The notes beneath the pieces are model-generated. The model made no database searches and was not told the DNA's origin. It saw nothing but the letters and a program-made list of their open reading frames with translations. Made by a program: the position numbers and the translations under genes. This document shows, one piece after another, positions 1 to 9,991 of a stretch of 64,000 bases of DNA. Location: NCBI GenBank assembly GCA_013397845.1, contig VZTG01006028.1:62001-126000 (forward strand), given 5' to 3'. The DNA is from Melanocharis versteri. Taxonomy: Eukaryota; Chordata; Aves; Passeriformes; Melanocharitidae. Every line of letters begins with the position of its first letter. The first letter of the stretch is position 1.

Positions 1-3000
1 TTCCTGTGCTCTGGGTTTTACTCTTTTGAGATGTCAGGTACCTCCCAGGTGCCCTTTAAAAAATGGGCTGTGCTTCAGGCTGCCATTTATCCTTCAAAGA
101 AATTGTGGTTCATATCCCCCATTTCCAGAATTCCTCTCCTGACCCCTGCCAGCTCTCTGTTAATTTTATTTGCTGCAAAGTCCAAGTGTTTAATTGTTAG
201 TTTAGTCTTGTTTCAAGGCTTGAGTATAGAGGTGGAGGCTGTATGAGGTCAGTTTCCTCTCTGGAAAGTCTCTACTTTGGAGGAATTCTAATTTTGTTTT
301 TATTTATCTAATGGAAGGACACTGTCCCTTGTTATGGGCAGTGACCTGTGCCTTCAGCACACAGGAACAGCTCTGGGCTGGCTGATCCCCATTCCCACTT
401 CTTCCTTTGCAGTACCCGCCTGGAGATGGGCAAGTGGATGGAAGACCTAAATGTGGCGATTGAAATGGCCAAGAAATCTACAGAGAAATCCGAGATGCTT
501 CTGGAGAACTCCGTGTGCAACCGCTCCAACAGTAAGTGGTGTTCCTGCCTCCTTGAAAAGCAGCAGTTGTCCTGTCCTTTCTGCTTTTCCTTTTGGGAGT
601 TTGATGACATAAATGAAATATTTTTATAATTCATATGATGATGGAGAACTAATCGGGCTTTGGTTTTAAACAAAAGAGATATGCTTATCTTCCTAGACTG
701 ATGTTCAAGGTAGCTTTAAATGCAGCAGAGATGCTCCCATTGCAGAGTTGTTAATTTTATAAGGTCCTTAGTCACCCTTTACATAGATTTTTCTCAATTT
801 AACAATGTGGTGAATTTTTTTGTCCAAAATGTGGTGTCTCTGGAGCTTTTTACAGCCCGGTATTTCTGTGCCTTTCTGGTGGTGTTATGGCTGTGCTGAA
901 ACATGGAGTATTTCTTCTTGGAGCCCTCTGTCCTGTTCCTTGACTCAAGATGAAGTGTGGTCATTTTTCGTTTGTTTGACACAGCACTGACCCAAACCAT
1001 TCTGTGATTTTATTCTAGTGGAAGGTGTCCCTGCCCGTGGCAGGGGGTTGGAACCAGATGAGCTTTAAGGTCCCTTCCAACCCAAACCATCCTTTGATCC
1101 TGTGAGTCAGCTGCCCCAGGCAGAACTGGGTAATGAAACCCAGACTGATGTGCTTAGAGTGGTCATAGGAGCTGTGTGACCAGTTCAGCTTGACTTACTA
1201 AATCTGGACCACGGCGAGAGAAAACCGCCTTTGCCAGGAATCCCAGCTTCTCTTGCTTTTTGTGTTGCACGGTTTTCTTAAACCACTACCCGATTCTCCT
1301 CCCCCAGGATCCTCTGATGAGGTCTCTGTAGAACAGGAGTCCGAAGATGACATTCACTCCTCCCGTAGCTCCTTGGACAGGCAGAGCCACCACCGTGCCA
1401 ACACAACCATGCACGTGTGCTGGTACCGCAACACCAGCGTCTCCATGACCGACCACAGTGTGGCCGTCGAGGTACCGAGGGCGCAGCGCTCGCCTCTCTC
1501 TGTCCCTCCTGCCTTGGCCTCCAGCTCCCTCTGCGCCTCGGCAGCGGCGCTGCTGCGGCCAGGGACAGCGTGGGCCACCCGACACCGCTGCATGCTGTCC
1601 CCTCTGTCCCTGTCTGTGTGTCCGTGCTCGCGCTCCGCTCCGCGCGCAGCAGGGCTTTGCTTCGAAGCAGGGGAGGTTTAAGGAAACCCGGGATATCCTG
1701 GGACTGAACTGCTCCTTTGGGTTTCCCCCTGCTTGCTGGAGGACTGGGCATCCCCTGTGCTGGGCGCTGCTGATGCGCCTCAGATCCTGGGGTCAGTTTT
1801 GGGCCCCTCATGACAAGGACCTTGAGAGGCTGGAGCGTGTCCAGAGAGTGACAGTGGAGCTGGGGGAGGTCTGGAGCACCAGGAGCAGCTGGGGGAGCTC
1901 AGCCTGGAGAAAAGGAGGCTCAGGAGGGACCTTCTGGCTCTGCACAACTCCCTGATAGGAGAGGGCAGCCTGGTGGGAGTTGGGCTCTGCTCCCAGGGAA
2001 CAGGGACAGGACAAGAAGGAATGACCTCAAGCTGCACCAGGGGAGGTTCAGGTTGGGAATCAGGAAGAATTTCTTCACGGAAAGAGTGGTTAAGCATTGG
2101 AACAGGCTGCCCAGGGCAGTGGCGGGGCCACTATCCCCGGAAATGTTGAAAGAATGTGTGGATGTGGCACTTTGCTATATTGTTCAGTGGTATTTGGTCA
2201 AAGGTTGGATTTGATCTTGGACATATTTTCCAACCTTAATGGTCCTAAGATTATAAGTTCCCTATCCATAATATTTTCCTTTAGAGATTGACTGTGCTGT
2301 ACTGAGCTCTGGTTAGCTGCTGTACTGCACCCAGGATTAAGAAGAGGGAATTCAGTTGGAATTCTCTACCCTTCCCTCACTGGCAGAACTGAGTGGTTAA
2401 GTTTTTTTTCATGGCAGTATCATTTTAGGCTGAGCAGATATTATGTGCCCTCTGAGGTGTTCAAGGCCAGGTTGGATGGGGGTCTGAGTAACCTGGTGCA
2501 GTGGAAGGTGTCCCTGCCCATGGCAGGGGGTGGAACCAGATGAGCTTTAAGGTCCCTTCCAACCCAAACCTTTTTGGGATTCTACGAGCCACTGGTCCCT
2601 GCTGTTGCTCACAGTGCAAGGCAGCACTGGTGGCACATTTGGGCTCTGGATCCTGCAGATTTTGAGACAGATCAGCTCAGCACTCCTTCCACTGCTTGTG
2701 CCAACTCTGTGGTTTTACTTTAGGCAGCAGTTTGGCAGGGTAGGACACCTTCCTGGAGGCTGGCATGCTTAGAAGACTTCCAGAAGTGGGAAGGACCCTA
2801 AATAAAATGGAGAGAAAAAGGTCACTAACCTGACAAAAGCAATGGGGCAGGAGGCTGCAGCATGTGTCTGTGCCTGCCTGTCCTGCTCTGCTCTGCTCTT
2901 GAGGCACTTAACTGGAGTTAAGAGTTTGGGCACTGGAGCTCCTGCATTTTTCTGATGTAGAGACCTCGTGGATCAGCTTGGTAAGGGAGGTCCTATAGAT

Positions 3001-6000
3001 GTGCCCTGGGCTTGAGGTACAGACATTGGGTACGCTGAGCTGGCTTCTGTTGTGGTTTCTGTTGGAGGAGACAGGCCTTTCCCTGCTGCCACCTTAGGAA
3101 AGACACCATTTCACAGCTCTGTGCATGGATAACAAGCCCACCCTGCTGCAGGTTCTGGGATTGAATGTGTGAGCTCTTGCACTCCCTCTCATTCTGATCT
3201 GTTCCATGTTCTAACACCGTCATTTTTTTCACAATCCATTTTCCTTTGACAGCCACCTTTCTTGCATCGCTCCTCTCACCCTAACATTCTGTTTTTCTCT
3301 TTCTCTCCCCCTTTCTCTGCTCAGTTTTCTGCTCTCTTGCTGTTTCTCCAGAGCTTCCTCCTCGCTATTTGCTGGGCCAGGCCCAACGGCCCAACACAAT
3401 CACCCATGTTTGTTGGTACCGGAACCAGAGCCTATCCCTGTCTGATTACTTGTGCATGATCCAGGTAAAAATGCCTCTCACATTTTGTGCTGGTGGGGAG
3501 GAGCCATGGGATGCCCAGGAAAATGTCCTGCTTCCTAACTGCTCACGTGAGGATGCTCATCCTCAGAGGCAGACTTGTACCATTGCCTTGTTGAGACAGG
3601 ATTTCCTCCAGTTCGTGCCTCAAAAAAATGGTTTTCTCTGTAAATCTGCCACGTATCCTGTCTTTTTCTCAAATTACAAAATTCATGCGCTGTCATTCCG
3701 TGCTGTAGGTTTCCTTATCCTGCTGGCTGACTCCAAGGCAGTGGTGTTCCCCTCCCTGCAGCCCCCTTCCACGCCGGCTTGGCTTTGTGTAGCTGCCACG
3801 TGTTGTTTATCTCCCAGCTCTGCAGTCCTCTGCTTCCTCTCCCGCTTTATTTCCCTTCTCACACAGTGTGTTCCGTGTGGGTTTTCTGCATGTAAGAAAG
3901 GGTGGCTGAAAGGGATGGACCCTGGTGGCTGTCACCATACCTGGGATGCCTTTTACACCAGGGAGCAGGAGCAGCGTTGGGCTGTTCACCTGCAGCAGGA
4001 TGGCAACCTGTGATTTCATGGCAGTCCTCTTTTCCCTCTGTGCCAGAACCAGCTCTCTGGGTATTTGCTGAGGAAGTTCAAGAACAGCAACGGCTGGCAG
4101 AAGCTGTGGGTCGTCTTCACCAACTTCTGCTTGTTCTTCTACAAGACACACCAGGTGGGCAGGTGTAGGTGAGGGGGTGATGGTCGGGGTGTTGGGGGGA
4201 CCTGGGGATCCTTGGCTTTCAGCTCCAGGGGCAAATCTGCTGTTTGAAGGAGCGTAACAAGTGGAAGGGGAGGTGGTTCCTAATGAAGCTGGTCTCTGAA
4301 AGGCTGTGGCTGCTTCTTGTGGGACTTAATCAGGATTTCCAGTTCTGATGGTACTGACCTTCTGTGGGTGAGGGGGAAATGCCTCCTCATGCAGTGACTA
4401 AAGGATGTGAGGGACGCAGCAGCCTTTGGGCCTCCTTTGCCCACTTCTGTCCCTGCTGGGCTTCAGCTCAGCCTGACAGGCTCCAGGGATTTTTCTGCCC
4501 ATGGTGCATCCAGCACCTGCTTGGTAATGAACTATGGTGCAGTGCCATCTTTTAATCTTATTAACCAAATAAACTGTGTTTGTTAACCCAGTAACTGGGT
4601 TATTCTGGCTTCTTTTGTGAGGGTTACTTTACCTTTTTTGTCAGATCTTGCAGAGAGGGAGAAGGGAGCCCAGGAGGCAGCGTTGGGCAGAGGAGCAGAA
4701 GCAAATAACTGTAAAAAAAGTGAAAGGACCTGGGGGAAAGTTTAATTATAGGCTGATGGTGGCCTTGCAGAAGAGTCCTCCTGAACAAGAGTGCACAGCC
4801 CTTACCTGTGGTACACAGGCTGCGTGGCAGGGGTGCCTTGCACTCAGGGCTGGGCTCTTGGGTTCTTCCAGGATGATTATCCCCTGGCCAGCCTCCCCCT
4901 GCTCGGCTACACGGTCAGCTGCCCTGTGGAGGCGGACGGGATTCAGAAGGATTATGTCTTCAAGCTCCAGTTCAAGTCCCACGTGTATTTCTTCAGGGCT
5001 GAGAGCAAATACACCTTTGAGAGGTAATCTTCTGTTTTCTCTGTCTTGGTGGATAACCTGCTCTTAACTCAGTGGTTGGTCATCCCATCCTCTCTTTCCT
5101 CCTAGTCTGAGTGATCTTCCAGCACATTCTCAGGGATAACATTCCCTACCTCTCCCCACTGATGATATTTGGAGATCCCTCCTCTGACAGAACCCTCCTC
5201 TGTGTGTGGGAGAGCTGGGGATACACCTAGAGCTGTGAGCTGTGCTTTGTGCCAGGGGCTTCCTTGGAGCCAGGGAGTTATGTGGGAGGAAGGGCTGTGG
5301 GGTGCTCAGCTCCACCAGCTCTTGGGAGCCAGGTTTCCAGGTTCTGTAGAGTTTTTTGGTTTTTATCTTCCATCTCTGGGAGCAGAAGTTATAACACAAG
5401 GCTGAGAGCAACAAGTGCAGGGCTGCCTTTCACTTGGCTGGTCTCTCTGTAATTACATTTTATTATTATCCTCTATGATTACAATTAATTGCTCTTAGGG
5501 GCTTCCACAGAGGGTGCAAACTGTGTGTGAAATGCACCACATGCAAAACTTTGCTGCTGTGTTGAGAACCCTTGCACTGGGTCCTGCCTTGCAGGGTCGT
5601 ATTTGTTGTTTTGGAATGTGGTTTTACTGAGTTGTCACATGTCCCCCTTCCTTGGGAGAGTGTCACACACTGGTGAACAGCTTAGGTATCAGCTGCCTGA
5701 GCCATAAGTTGTGCTCTTTAATGCACTGGGCTCATGTAGTGGTTTCAAGGGTAAAATGTCTAATTCACAGTGGATTTGTCTTGCTTTTTTCACTGTTGCT
5801 TTGCTTTCTTCCACATGAGCAAGGCTGATACCTATTTCCTAATTTATTGTTAAGAAAAGCAATAATTATTGTCAGCTTGTCATCCTTGATAACACTGAGG
5901 AGAGAACTGAGTGAGCTCTCACGAGAGTTCTCTGGAGCTCAGAGCACTGTAGACCTGTTACTTGGACAGACAACCATGTTCTGCAGGGTATTTACCACAT

Positions 6001-6244
6001 CTCAAGCTGTTCCTTTGAAGAGTTAATTTCCCAGGAGTCTTGTAAAAGAAAGAAAATGGCAGTTTTGGGAGGTTTGGGAAAGGGGTACAGCTCATAACCA
6101 AAGGACAAGATTACCTGTGAGTGAGGGTGAGCATTTCTCATGTCTTTTCTTGGCAGGTGGATGGAGGTGATCAAAAGAGCCACCAGCTCTCCAGCCAGGT
6201 CGAGCCTGCTGCTCCCCAAGGAGAAGGACACTCACACAGACTGA
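1..6244 (+). CDS. FARP2: FARP2 gene, 3' part (FERM, RhoGEF and pleckstrin domain protein 2)
   Basis: Coding exons in the window are 413-531, 1308-1471 (or the alternative 3325-3464), 4047-4154, 4872-5023 and 6157-6244. Joined through 1308-1471 they give about 209 in-frame residues: the last helix of PH1, an acidic inter-PH linker, and the whole of PH2 with its conserved C-terminal Trp (ERWMEVI), followed by a short tail. FARP proteins are membrane-associated Rac/Rho guanine nucleotide exchange factors with FERM, FA, DH, PH1 and PH2 domains, acting in neurite and dendrite development and in osteoclasts. Published structures of the DH-PH-PH module show autoinhibition involving both PH domains. 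I choose FARP2 over its paralogue FARP1 from remembered family sequence (HVCWYRN, SGYLLRKFKNSNGWQ, LGYTV) and from the neighbouring STK25 and BOK genes. The gene starts upstream of the window. All exon boundaries are GT-AG and phases agree throughout. Confidence 0.95.
413..531 (+). CDS. FARP2: FARP2 exon: end of PH1 and start of linker
   Basis: The acceptor ...ctttgcAG ends at 412 and the donor GTAAGT starts at 532. The exon enters with one leftover base, encodes 39 full codons from TRLEMGKWMEDL to CNRSN, and leaves with one base (A). The Glu/Lys/Trp-rich segment LEMGKWMEDLNVAIEMA is the C-terminal helix of a PH domain, with the hallmark Trp. It fits PH1 of the FARP DH-PH-PH module. The donor phase fits both downstream linker exons, 1308-1471 and 3325-3464. 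Confidence 0.92.
1017..1107 (+). repeat. CR1 LINE 3' tail fragment
   Basis: It contains the diagnostic CR1 tail: a GGTGTCCCTGCCC-like block, then GGTCCCTTCCAACCCAAACCA, then a degenerate TTTGATCCTGTGA end. This is the 3' terminus of CR1 in the plus orientation, 5'-truncated as usual. Confidence 0.85.
1308..1471 (+). CDS. FARP2: FARP2 linker exon A (canonical, acidic)
   Basis: The acceptor is a C-rich tract ending cccccAG at 1307 and the donor is GTACCG from 1472. The exon is 164 bp, enters in phase 1 and leaves at a codon boundary. It encodes an Arg completed across the junction plus 54 codons: an acidic Ser-rich linker (VEQESEDD, SSRSSLDRQ), then NTTMHVCWYRNTSVS and a Glu that runs directly into NQLSGYLLRKF of PH2. 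From memory this HVCW(Y/H)RNTSVS form is the one in the reference FARP1 and FARP2 proteins, so I take it as the default exon. Its second half is homologous to 3325-3464. Confidence 0.92.
1775..2250 (+). repeat. CR1 LINE fragment, end of ORF2 plus 3' tail
   Basis: It reads as the degenerate C-terminal end of the CR1 reverse-transcriptase ORF: SLEKRR-like 'agcctggagaaaaggaggctcag' followed by 'gggaccttctggctctgcacaactccctga'. After that come 'aatcaggaagaatttcttcac' and 'ttttccaaccttaatggt'. Plus orientation, inside the FARP2 intron. Confidence 0.9.
2446..2590 (+). repeat. CR1 LINE 3' tail fragment
   Basis: The stretch 'gaggtgttcaaggccaggttggatggg', then the GGTGTCCCTGCCCATGGCA block and GGTCCCTTCCAACCCAAACC, mark a CR1 3' end in the plus orientation. 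Confidence 0.88.
3325..3464 (+). CDS. FARP2: FARP2 linker exon B (putative mutually exclusive duplicate of exon A)
   Basis: A good branch-point-like ctaac near 3281 and a long pyrimidine tract lead to CAG ending at 3324; the donor GTAAAA starts at 3465. The exon enters in phase 1 and leaves at a codon boundary, exactly as exon A does. Its final 26 codons align gap-free with those of exon A at 13 identical residues (R-NT--HVCWYRN-S-S--D pattern), with many silent third-base differences, so the duplicate looks old and protein-constrained. It lacks the acidic EQESEDD stretch and instead has LPPRYLLGQAQRP. A second in-phase acceptor at 3351 would give a 113-bp form. If A and B were both included, B would be read out of frame and hit TGA at about 3457-3459. 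Expression is not shown by the sequence. Confidence 0.72.
4047..4154 (+). CDS. FARP2: FARP2 exon: PH2 strands 1-3
   Basis: The acceptor tgtgccAG ends at 4046 and the donor GTGGGC starts at 4155. The exon is 108 bp, or 36 whole codons, phase 0 at both ends. It encodes NQLSGYLLRKFKNSNGWQ, then KLWVVFTNFCLFFYKTHQ, the typical start of a PH domain (SGYL, then WQKLWVVF, then LFFYK). It is the common downstream partner of both linker exons. The last intron before it (3465-4046) contains no repeat that I recognise. Confidence 0.95.
4872..5023 (+). CDS. FARP2: FARP2 exon: PH2 core
   Basis: The acceptor ttcttccAG ends at 4871 and the donor GTAATC starts at 5024. It has 50 codons plus two bases (AG). 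The protein reads DDYPLASLPLLGYTVS, then an IQKDYVFKLQFKSHVYFF segment and RAESKYTFE. This is the middle and C-terminal strands of a PH domain in the FARP family, where KDYVFKL and SHVYFFRAES are highly characteristic. The phase-2 donor joins the last exon at 6157 to complete the Arg of ERWMEVI. Confidence 0.95.
6157..6244 (+). CDS. FARP2: FARP2 terminal coding exon and stop
   Basis: The acceptor tcttggcAG ends at 6156. One base completes Arg, then 28 codons follow: WMEVIKRATSS, PARSSLLLPKEKDTHTD, and TGA at 6242-6244. WMEVI is the invariant Trp helix closing PH2. The tail after RATSS is only about 20 residues and does not resemble the C-terminal tail I remember for mammalian FARP2; its start is closer to the FARP1-type RSATSS. 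Tails are usually poorly conserved, so this does not weaken the assignment. Confidence 0.9.
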
Positions 6245-7275
6245 TGTGGGGCAGAGCTGGATCTCTGCTGGCAACACCAACAAAAGCAGCAGGTGGGAAC
6301 AGGAGTCTCTGGAGTTGATAAAGCACAGACCCAGGAGGCTCATTTCCCCCGGTGTGGAAAGTGGGAGTGAGGGGGCTGCAGACAGGGATCACATCCATTC
6401 CCGATGGTGTGGAAGAGGGTCAAGTCTGTTCCAGCTGAAGCTACTTAGAGAGAACCCAACAACAGCAGTGCTCCAGGGCGCACACGTCGTGGGAGGGTTC
6501 TTGTTCCATTGTACCTGTACAGTGACACCTTTACCTGCCCTGCAGGCAGGTACCACCTTGTTTTTGCATTTTGACTGGATGATCAGCACACACGGGAGGA
6601 AACCAGCAGCTTCCAGTGGTGTAGCTGGCTGGCAGCAGCGGGTGCCAGGGCTCCCAGACACGCCCTGCCCCGGGTGCTCCGTGGGGCTGGTGGCACAACC
6701 CGTCCTGCTGCTGTCACCAGCAGCCTGCTGGCACGGCTCTCAGACTAACGGAGCACACGGGGTGTTGGCTCACACACAGCTCGTTCTGAACAGACACTGC
6801 AGCTCTCCCAGGACAGCTCTGCTCCTCGGGAGCTGCCACAGCAGCAGTTTTCCAGGGAAGCAGGAGGACTGAGTCTCTGCTGAGCTGTCGAGGTGTTGGT
6901 GTATTGTGGATCGGTGCAGGGTGGGTGCATGGTTTGTCCTCTGAACTCAATCACTATTCTCGTATCACAGCTCCAGTTTCTTTATCCTGTAGTAGGAGTT
7001 AAGTAAGGCACAGGATGGCAAACACTCTCCACTCTGGTGTGGGTGATGTTTTCAAGGCATTTAAGTACTGTAGGAGAACAAGCCTCTGAAAGTCACTGTT
7101 GCTTGTGCTTTTGTCATGCAAAGACTTCTGAAAATCCCTAATCTTCTATTTCAGTTCGGGGTGGGATCCATCTTCTGTTTCTCGTGAAGGTGTAAAAGTC
7201 ACTGGATTCCAGAGGGAGCATTAGTGTCTGTGGACTCTATTAAATTTCTGCATTAAATCTGAAATGTTTGCAGCT
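6245..7275 (+). other. FARP2: FARP2 3' UTR (inferred)
   Basis: Non-coding sequence follows the FARP2 stop. The end is inferred from two ATTAAA hexamers at 7239-7244 and 7252-7257 with a T/GT-rich stretch (tgttctgttttgt) just after. No repeat is seen within it. The real 3' end could lie further downstream. Confidence 0.55.
7239..7257 (+). terminator. FARP2: Candidate FARP2 poly(A) signals (two ATTAAA)
   Basis: ATTAAA occurs at 7239-7244 and again at 7252-7257, followed within 15-30 bases by a GT/T-rich element (about 7270-7286). ATTAAA is the commonest variant of the AATAAA cleavage signal. The position, about 1 kb after the stop, is reasonable. Confidence 0.5.
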
Positions 7276-8535
7276 TGTTCTGTTTTGTAAAGCTGTCACC
7301 TTTGGGTGCCTCCACAGAAGGACTGACATATGCTAAGTGCCACAAGATGCTGTTGGACGTGGCTTTGGTGGGCTGTGGGGACTCTGATTTGTGGTAGGTA
7401 GAAAAGTGTTTGTGTGCTAACAGAAGGAACAATGCAGTGAAGCAGTGAAAGCAAAAGGGAAATGTTGCATGCTGTGAGGATGGAGGAATGTGGAGATCCC
7501 ATGGGACAATGGGAAGGACAAAGGCCAGCACGAGTGTTCAGTTATGGTCTCAAGCATGTGTGGGACAAGGATTGAAGGGAGGGGGAAGCCAGAGGGATTT
7601 TCTTGCTTGGCATTTGCATCCTAGAGGAATGACTGCAGATCCAGCCTTTGCCACCGCTGTCCCAAAGACCATTATCCCATCTAAGTTAAATGTATTTAAT
7701 TTATTAGCGTCTTCATTTATGATTTTTTTAATTACCTGTTGCAGGTGTATCCATGTGGATTGATTAGACATGTTATACTGTGGCTGAATATGACTGTTCA
7801 AAGTAAATAGCATCTTGGTATAAAACTCTCTCAGCCTCTTATTCCTGAGCTCACCATCCCCATTCCTGGGCCCCCCATCTCATGTTCAGGTTACTCAGTA
7901 GTTTTCCAGGACTCTGGATCTCAGCTCGCCCTGTACCAAGCGCTCTCCATCCAGAGTGGGGATAGTGTGGAGGAAGTGGCAGAGCTGCCTTTGTGGAGCT
8001 TGAGTGCCATTTGCCCCACAGTGAGCAAGAGCTTTTCCTTAAGGTTTGTGGGCTGGTGAGTGAATGATCTTTTAGTTGCTTCTGTGCCGAACATGCAGCT
8101 CAGCATCTCTCTTGAAGATGCAACTGCTGAGGGAGGGTCTCTAAACCAGGAGCCTCTGGAAGGACAGCAGGCAGCAAAAGTCCCTTCTTGGTTTGAGAAT
8201 ACTGAGCTCACATGTCTGTGCATTTAAAGTGCAGGAGCTAAGACTAGAAAGCCAATAACTTTATTATTCCTAGCAAAACTACAGACACCTTACCTCAGTG
8301 AATTTTAAAAATGGTGAGGATTTCAGTGGTGTATCAGTTCTGTGAAATATTTTATCTTTCCAGAGCTCTCCAGGAGTATTTTTGTCTTAACTACAAGCAT
8401 GAGAATTTTCCTTAACAGGAGCTTAGGCAAGAACAGAATTAAAACAGGTCCTCAAGCATTAGTTTCTTGCTATGGTGCTAAGGTGGATGTAAGGGGAGAT
8501 GCAGTTGGGACTGCACAGCTTAATAGCCATGGTCT

Positions 8536-8870
8536 CACTATTTCAAAGATCATCCAGTTCCACCCCCTTCCCACCATGGGCAGGGACACCTTCCACTACA
8601 CGAGGGTGCTCCAAGCTCTGTCCAGCCTGGCCTTGGACACTTCCAGGGATGGGGCAGCCACAGCTTCTCTGGGCACCCTGTGCCAGGGCATCACCGCCCT
8701 CACAGGGAAGAATTTCTTCCTAATATCCCACCTAACCCTGCCCTGTCAGTGTGAAGCCATTCCCCCTTGAGCCTTCTCTTCTCTAGGCTGAACAACCCCT
8801 ACACTATGAGTTTTCCCTCTTCATGGTTGACCTTCACCCAGGATAACACAGACCTGCTTCATCGCTTAAG
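8536..8870 (-). repeat. CR1 LINE fragment, minus orientation
   Basis: On the plus strand it reads as an inverted CR1: 'aagatcatccagttccaccccc', 'ccatgggcagggacacctt', 'ggacacttccagggatggggcagccacagcttctctgggcaccctgtgccagggc', 'aagaatttcttcctaatatcc'. These are the reverse complement of the CR1 3' region. Confidence 0.9.
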
Positions 8871-9479
8871 AAAGCAGACTTTGTGCAGTAACTCCTGACA
8901 CATTTAATGCAACAGACTGGAGCTGTCATGGTAACTGCTCCCTCTCCTCCCCAGTCATAGCAGTGACTCTGTTCCACCACCACAGCATTAGCTCTGCTGA
9001 AGCAGCAGCAGCTGTGGGCACAAGGTGTTCTGTGCCTGGCAGTGCTGGCACCATGGCTGTGTCAGAGGACAAGGGCCAAGTCCTCTGCTGGGCAGGGTCA
9101 GTGCCTGATCGGTGGGGAGACATCAACCCTCAGACGTTCATTTTTTAAAAGGCATCAGGCACCACTCCACTCACAAGCTGCACCCACCCACCCAGCTCTG
9201 CACTTTCACCTGGTGCACTGAACCTGTGCTTCTCCACTCCAGCTGCAGGTGAGGCTGGCTCATCACCACTGTGCTGGCAACAGCCTGCTGAGCTGAGCTG
9301 AGCACATGGCATTTAGCAAAATTGCCCCCAAAAAGCAGAGTGAGAAGTACATTAATCACATGGCTTCAAGGGAAAAACAGATGAGTGCTGCAGAGTTGGT
9401 CACAGCCTCAGCTGTACCCTTCACCTCTGTTCCTGCCCAGGCAAGGACTGGCACAAGGGTTTAAACACAATGAAAGTGG

Positions 9480-9640
9480 CATCTCCAAAGTGTTCATCCT
9501 CTCCCTGCGGTCACACAGGCTCGGGGTTGTCTGGTTCAACCCCTGCTCATGCAGGGCCACATCTCTGCAGTGGATTATCACCGAAGATGGAGACTCCATC
9601 ACCTCCCTGTGCCACCACTCGGGTCCCCTCCCAGCTGCCA
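9480..9640 (-). repeat. Diverged CR1 remnant, minus orientation
   Basis: 'gggttgtctggttcaacccctgctcatgcagggccac' and 'gatggagactccatcacctccctg' resemble inverted CR1 sequence but are worn. Edges are uncertain. Confidence 0.55.
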
Positions 9641-9873
9641 AGTGAGACAGAGGAAAGCAGAAATACGCTGTTGCTGGTGGAGCCTGTGTCCAAAGACTGC
9701 AGATAATGAACAAACTCCAGCAAAAAACAGCAGTGCAGTGGGCTCCGGTGGACAGCTGTAACTTTGCCAATAGCATGTGCTTCCTGGAGTGCCAGAAGAG
9801 AAGACTGATGTGCCTGCAGCTGTAATCCTTGAACACACAGTACTTGGCTCTGTCTCTGGGGTCTCTGTTACAG

Positions 9874-9991
9874 ATACATGAGGAAGATGTGGGGGAAGAC
9901 CAAGAAGAACGCAGAGAAAAGCAGCTGGAACCAATCCTTTTCCCCTAATAACACAGTTACACCAGCCTCATTTGTTTTGTTACTTTATTGA
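9874..9991 (+). other. Exon-like block, possible alternative FARP2 last exon
   Basis: A pyrimidine-containing tract (ctctgtctctggggtctctgttacAG) ends at 9873. If spliced from the FARP2 donor at 5023 (phase 2), the reading frame stays open for 38 residues after the shared Arg (YMRKMWGKTKKNAEK...) and ends at TGA 9989-9991. That would replace WMEVIKRATSS by a basic tail. The same DNA is antisense to the STK25 poly(A) signal, so the match may be chance. No AATAAA on the plus strand was seen close downstream. Confidence 0.2.

Larger units (their letters stand above)
532..4046 (+). other. FARP2: FARP2 introns around the alternative linker exons
   Basis: Apart from exons A (1308-1471) and B (3325-3464), this stretch is intronic. 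It holds three same-strand CR1 LINE tails (1017-1107, 1775-2250, 2446-2590) and otherwise no recognisable feature. The A-to-B spacing of about 1.85 kb is large enough for normal splicing between them, so mutual exclusion would not come from steric constraint. Confidence 0.8.
7276..9964. other. FARP2-STK25 convergent intergenic region
   Basis: About 2.7 kb lies between the inferred 3' ends of FARP2 (plus) and STK25 (minus). Two antisense CR1 remnants sit here (8536-8870 and about 9480-9640). The only other notable element is an exon-like block starting at 9874. I see no independent gene. Confidence 0.7.

Noticed and set aside
1286..1955. Several overlapping long frames on both strands around 1.3-2.0 kb
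   Set aside because: They are shadows of FARP2 exon A and of the CR1 fragment at 1775-2250. They have no splice support or family match.
3262..3459. Open frame over the FARP2 exon B region in another phase
   Set aside because: It is the frame exon B would have if spliced after exon A, and it ends in a stop. The real frame is set by the 531 donor and by homology to exon A.
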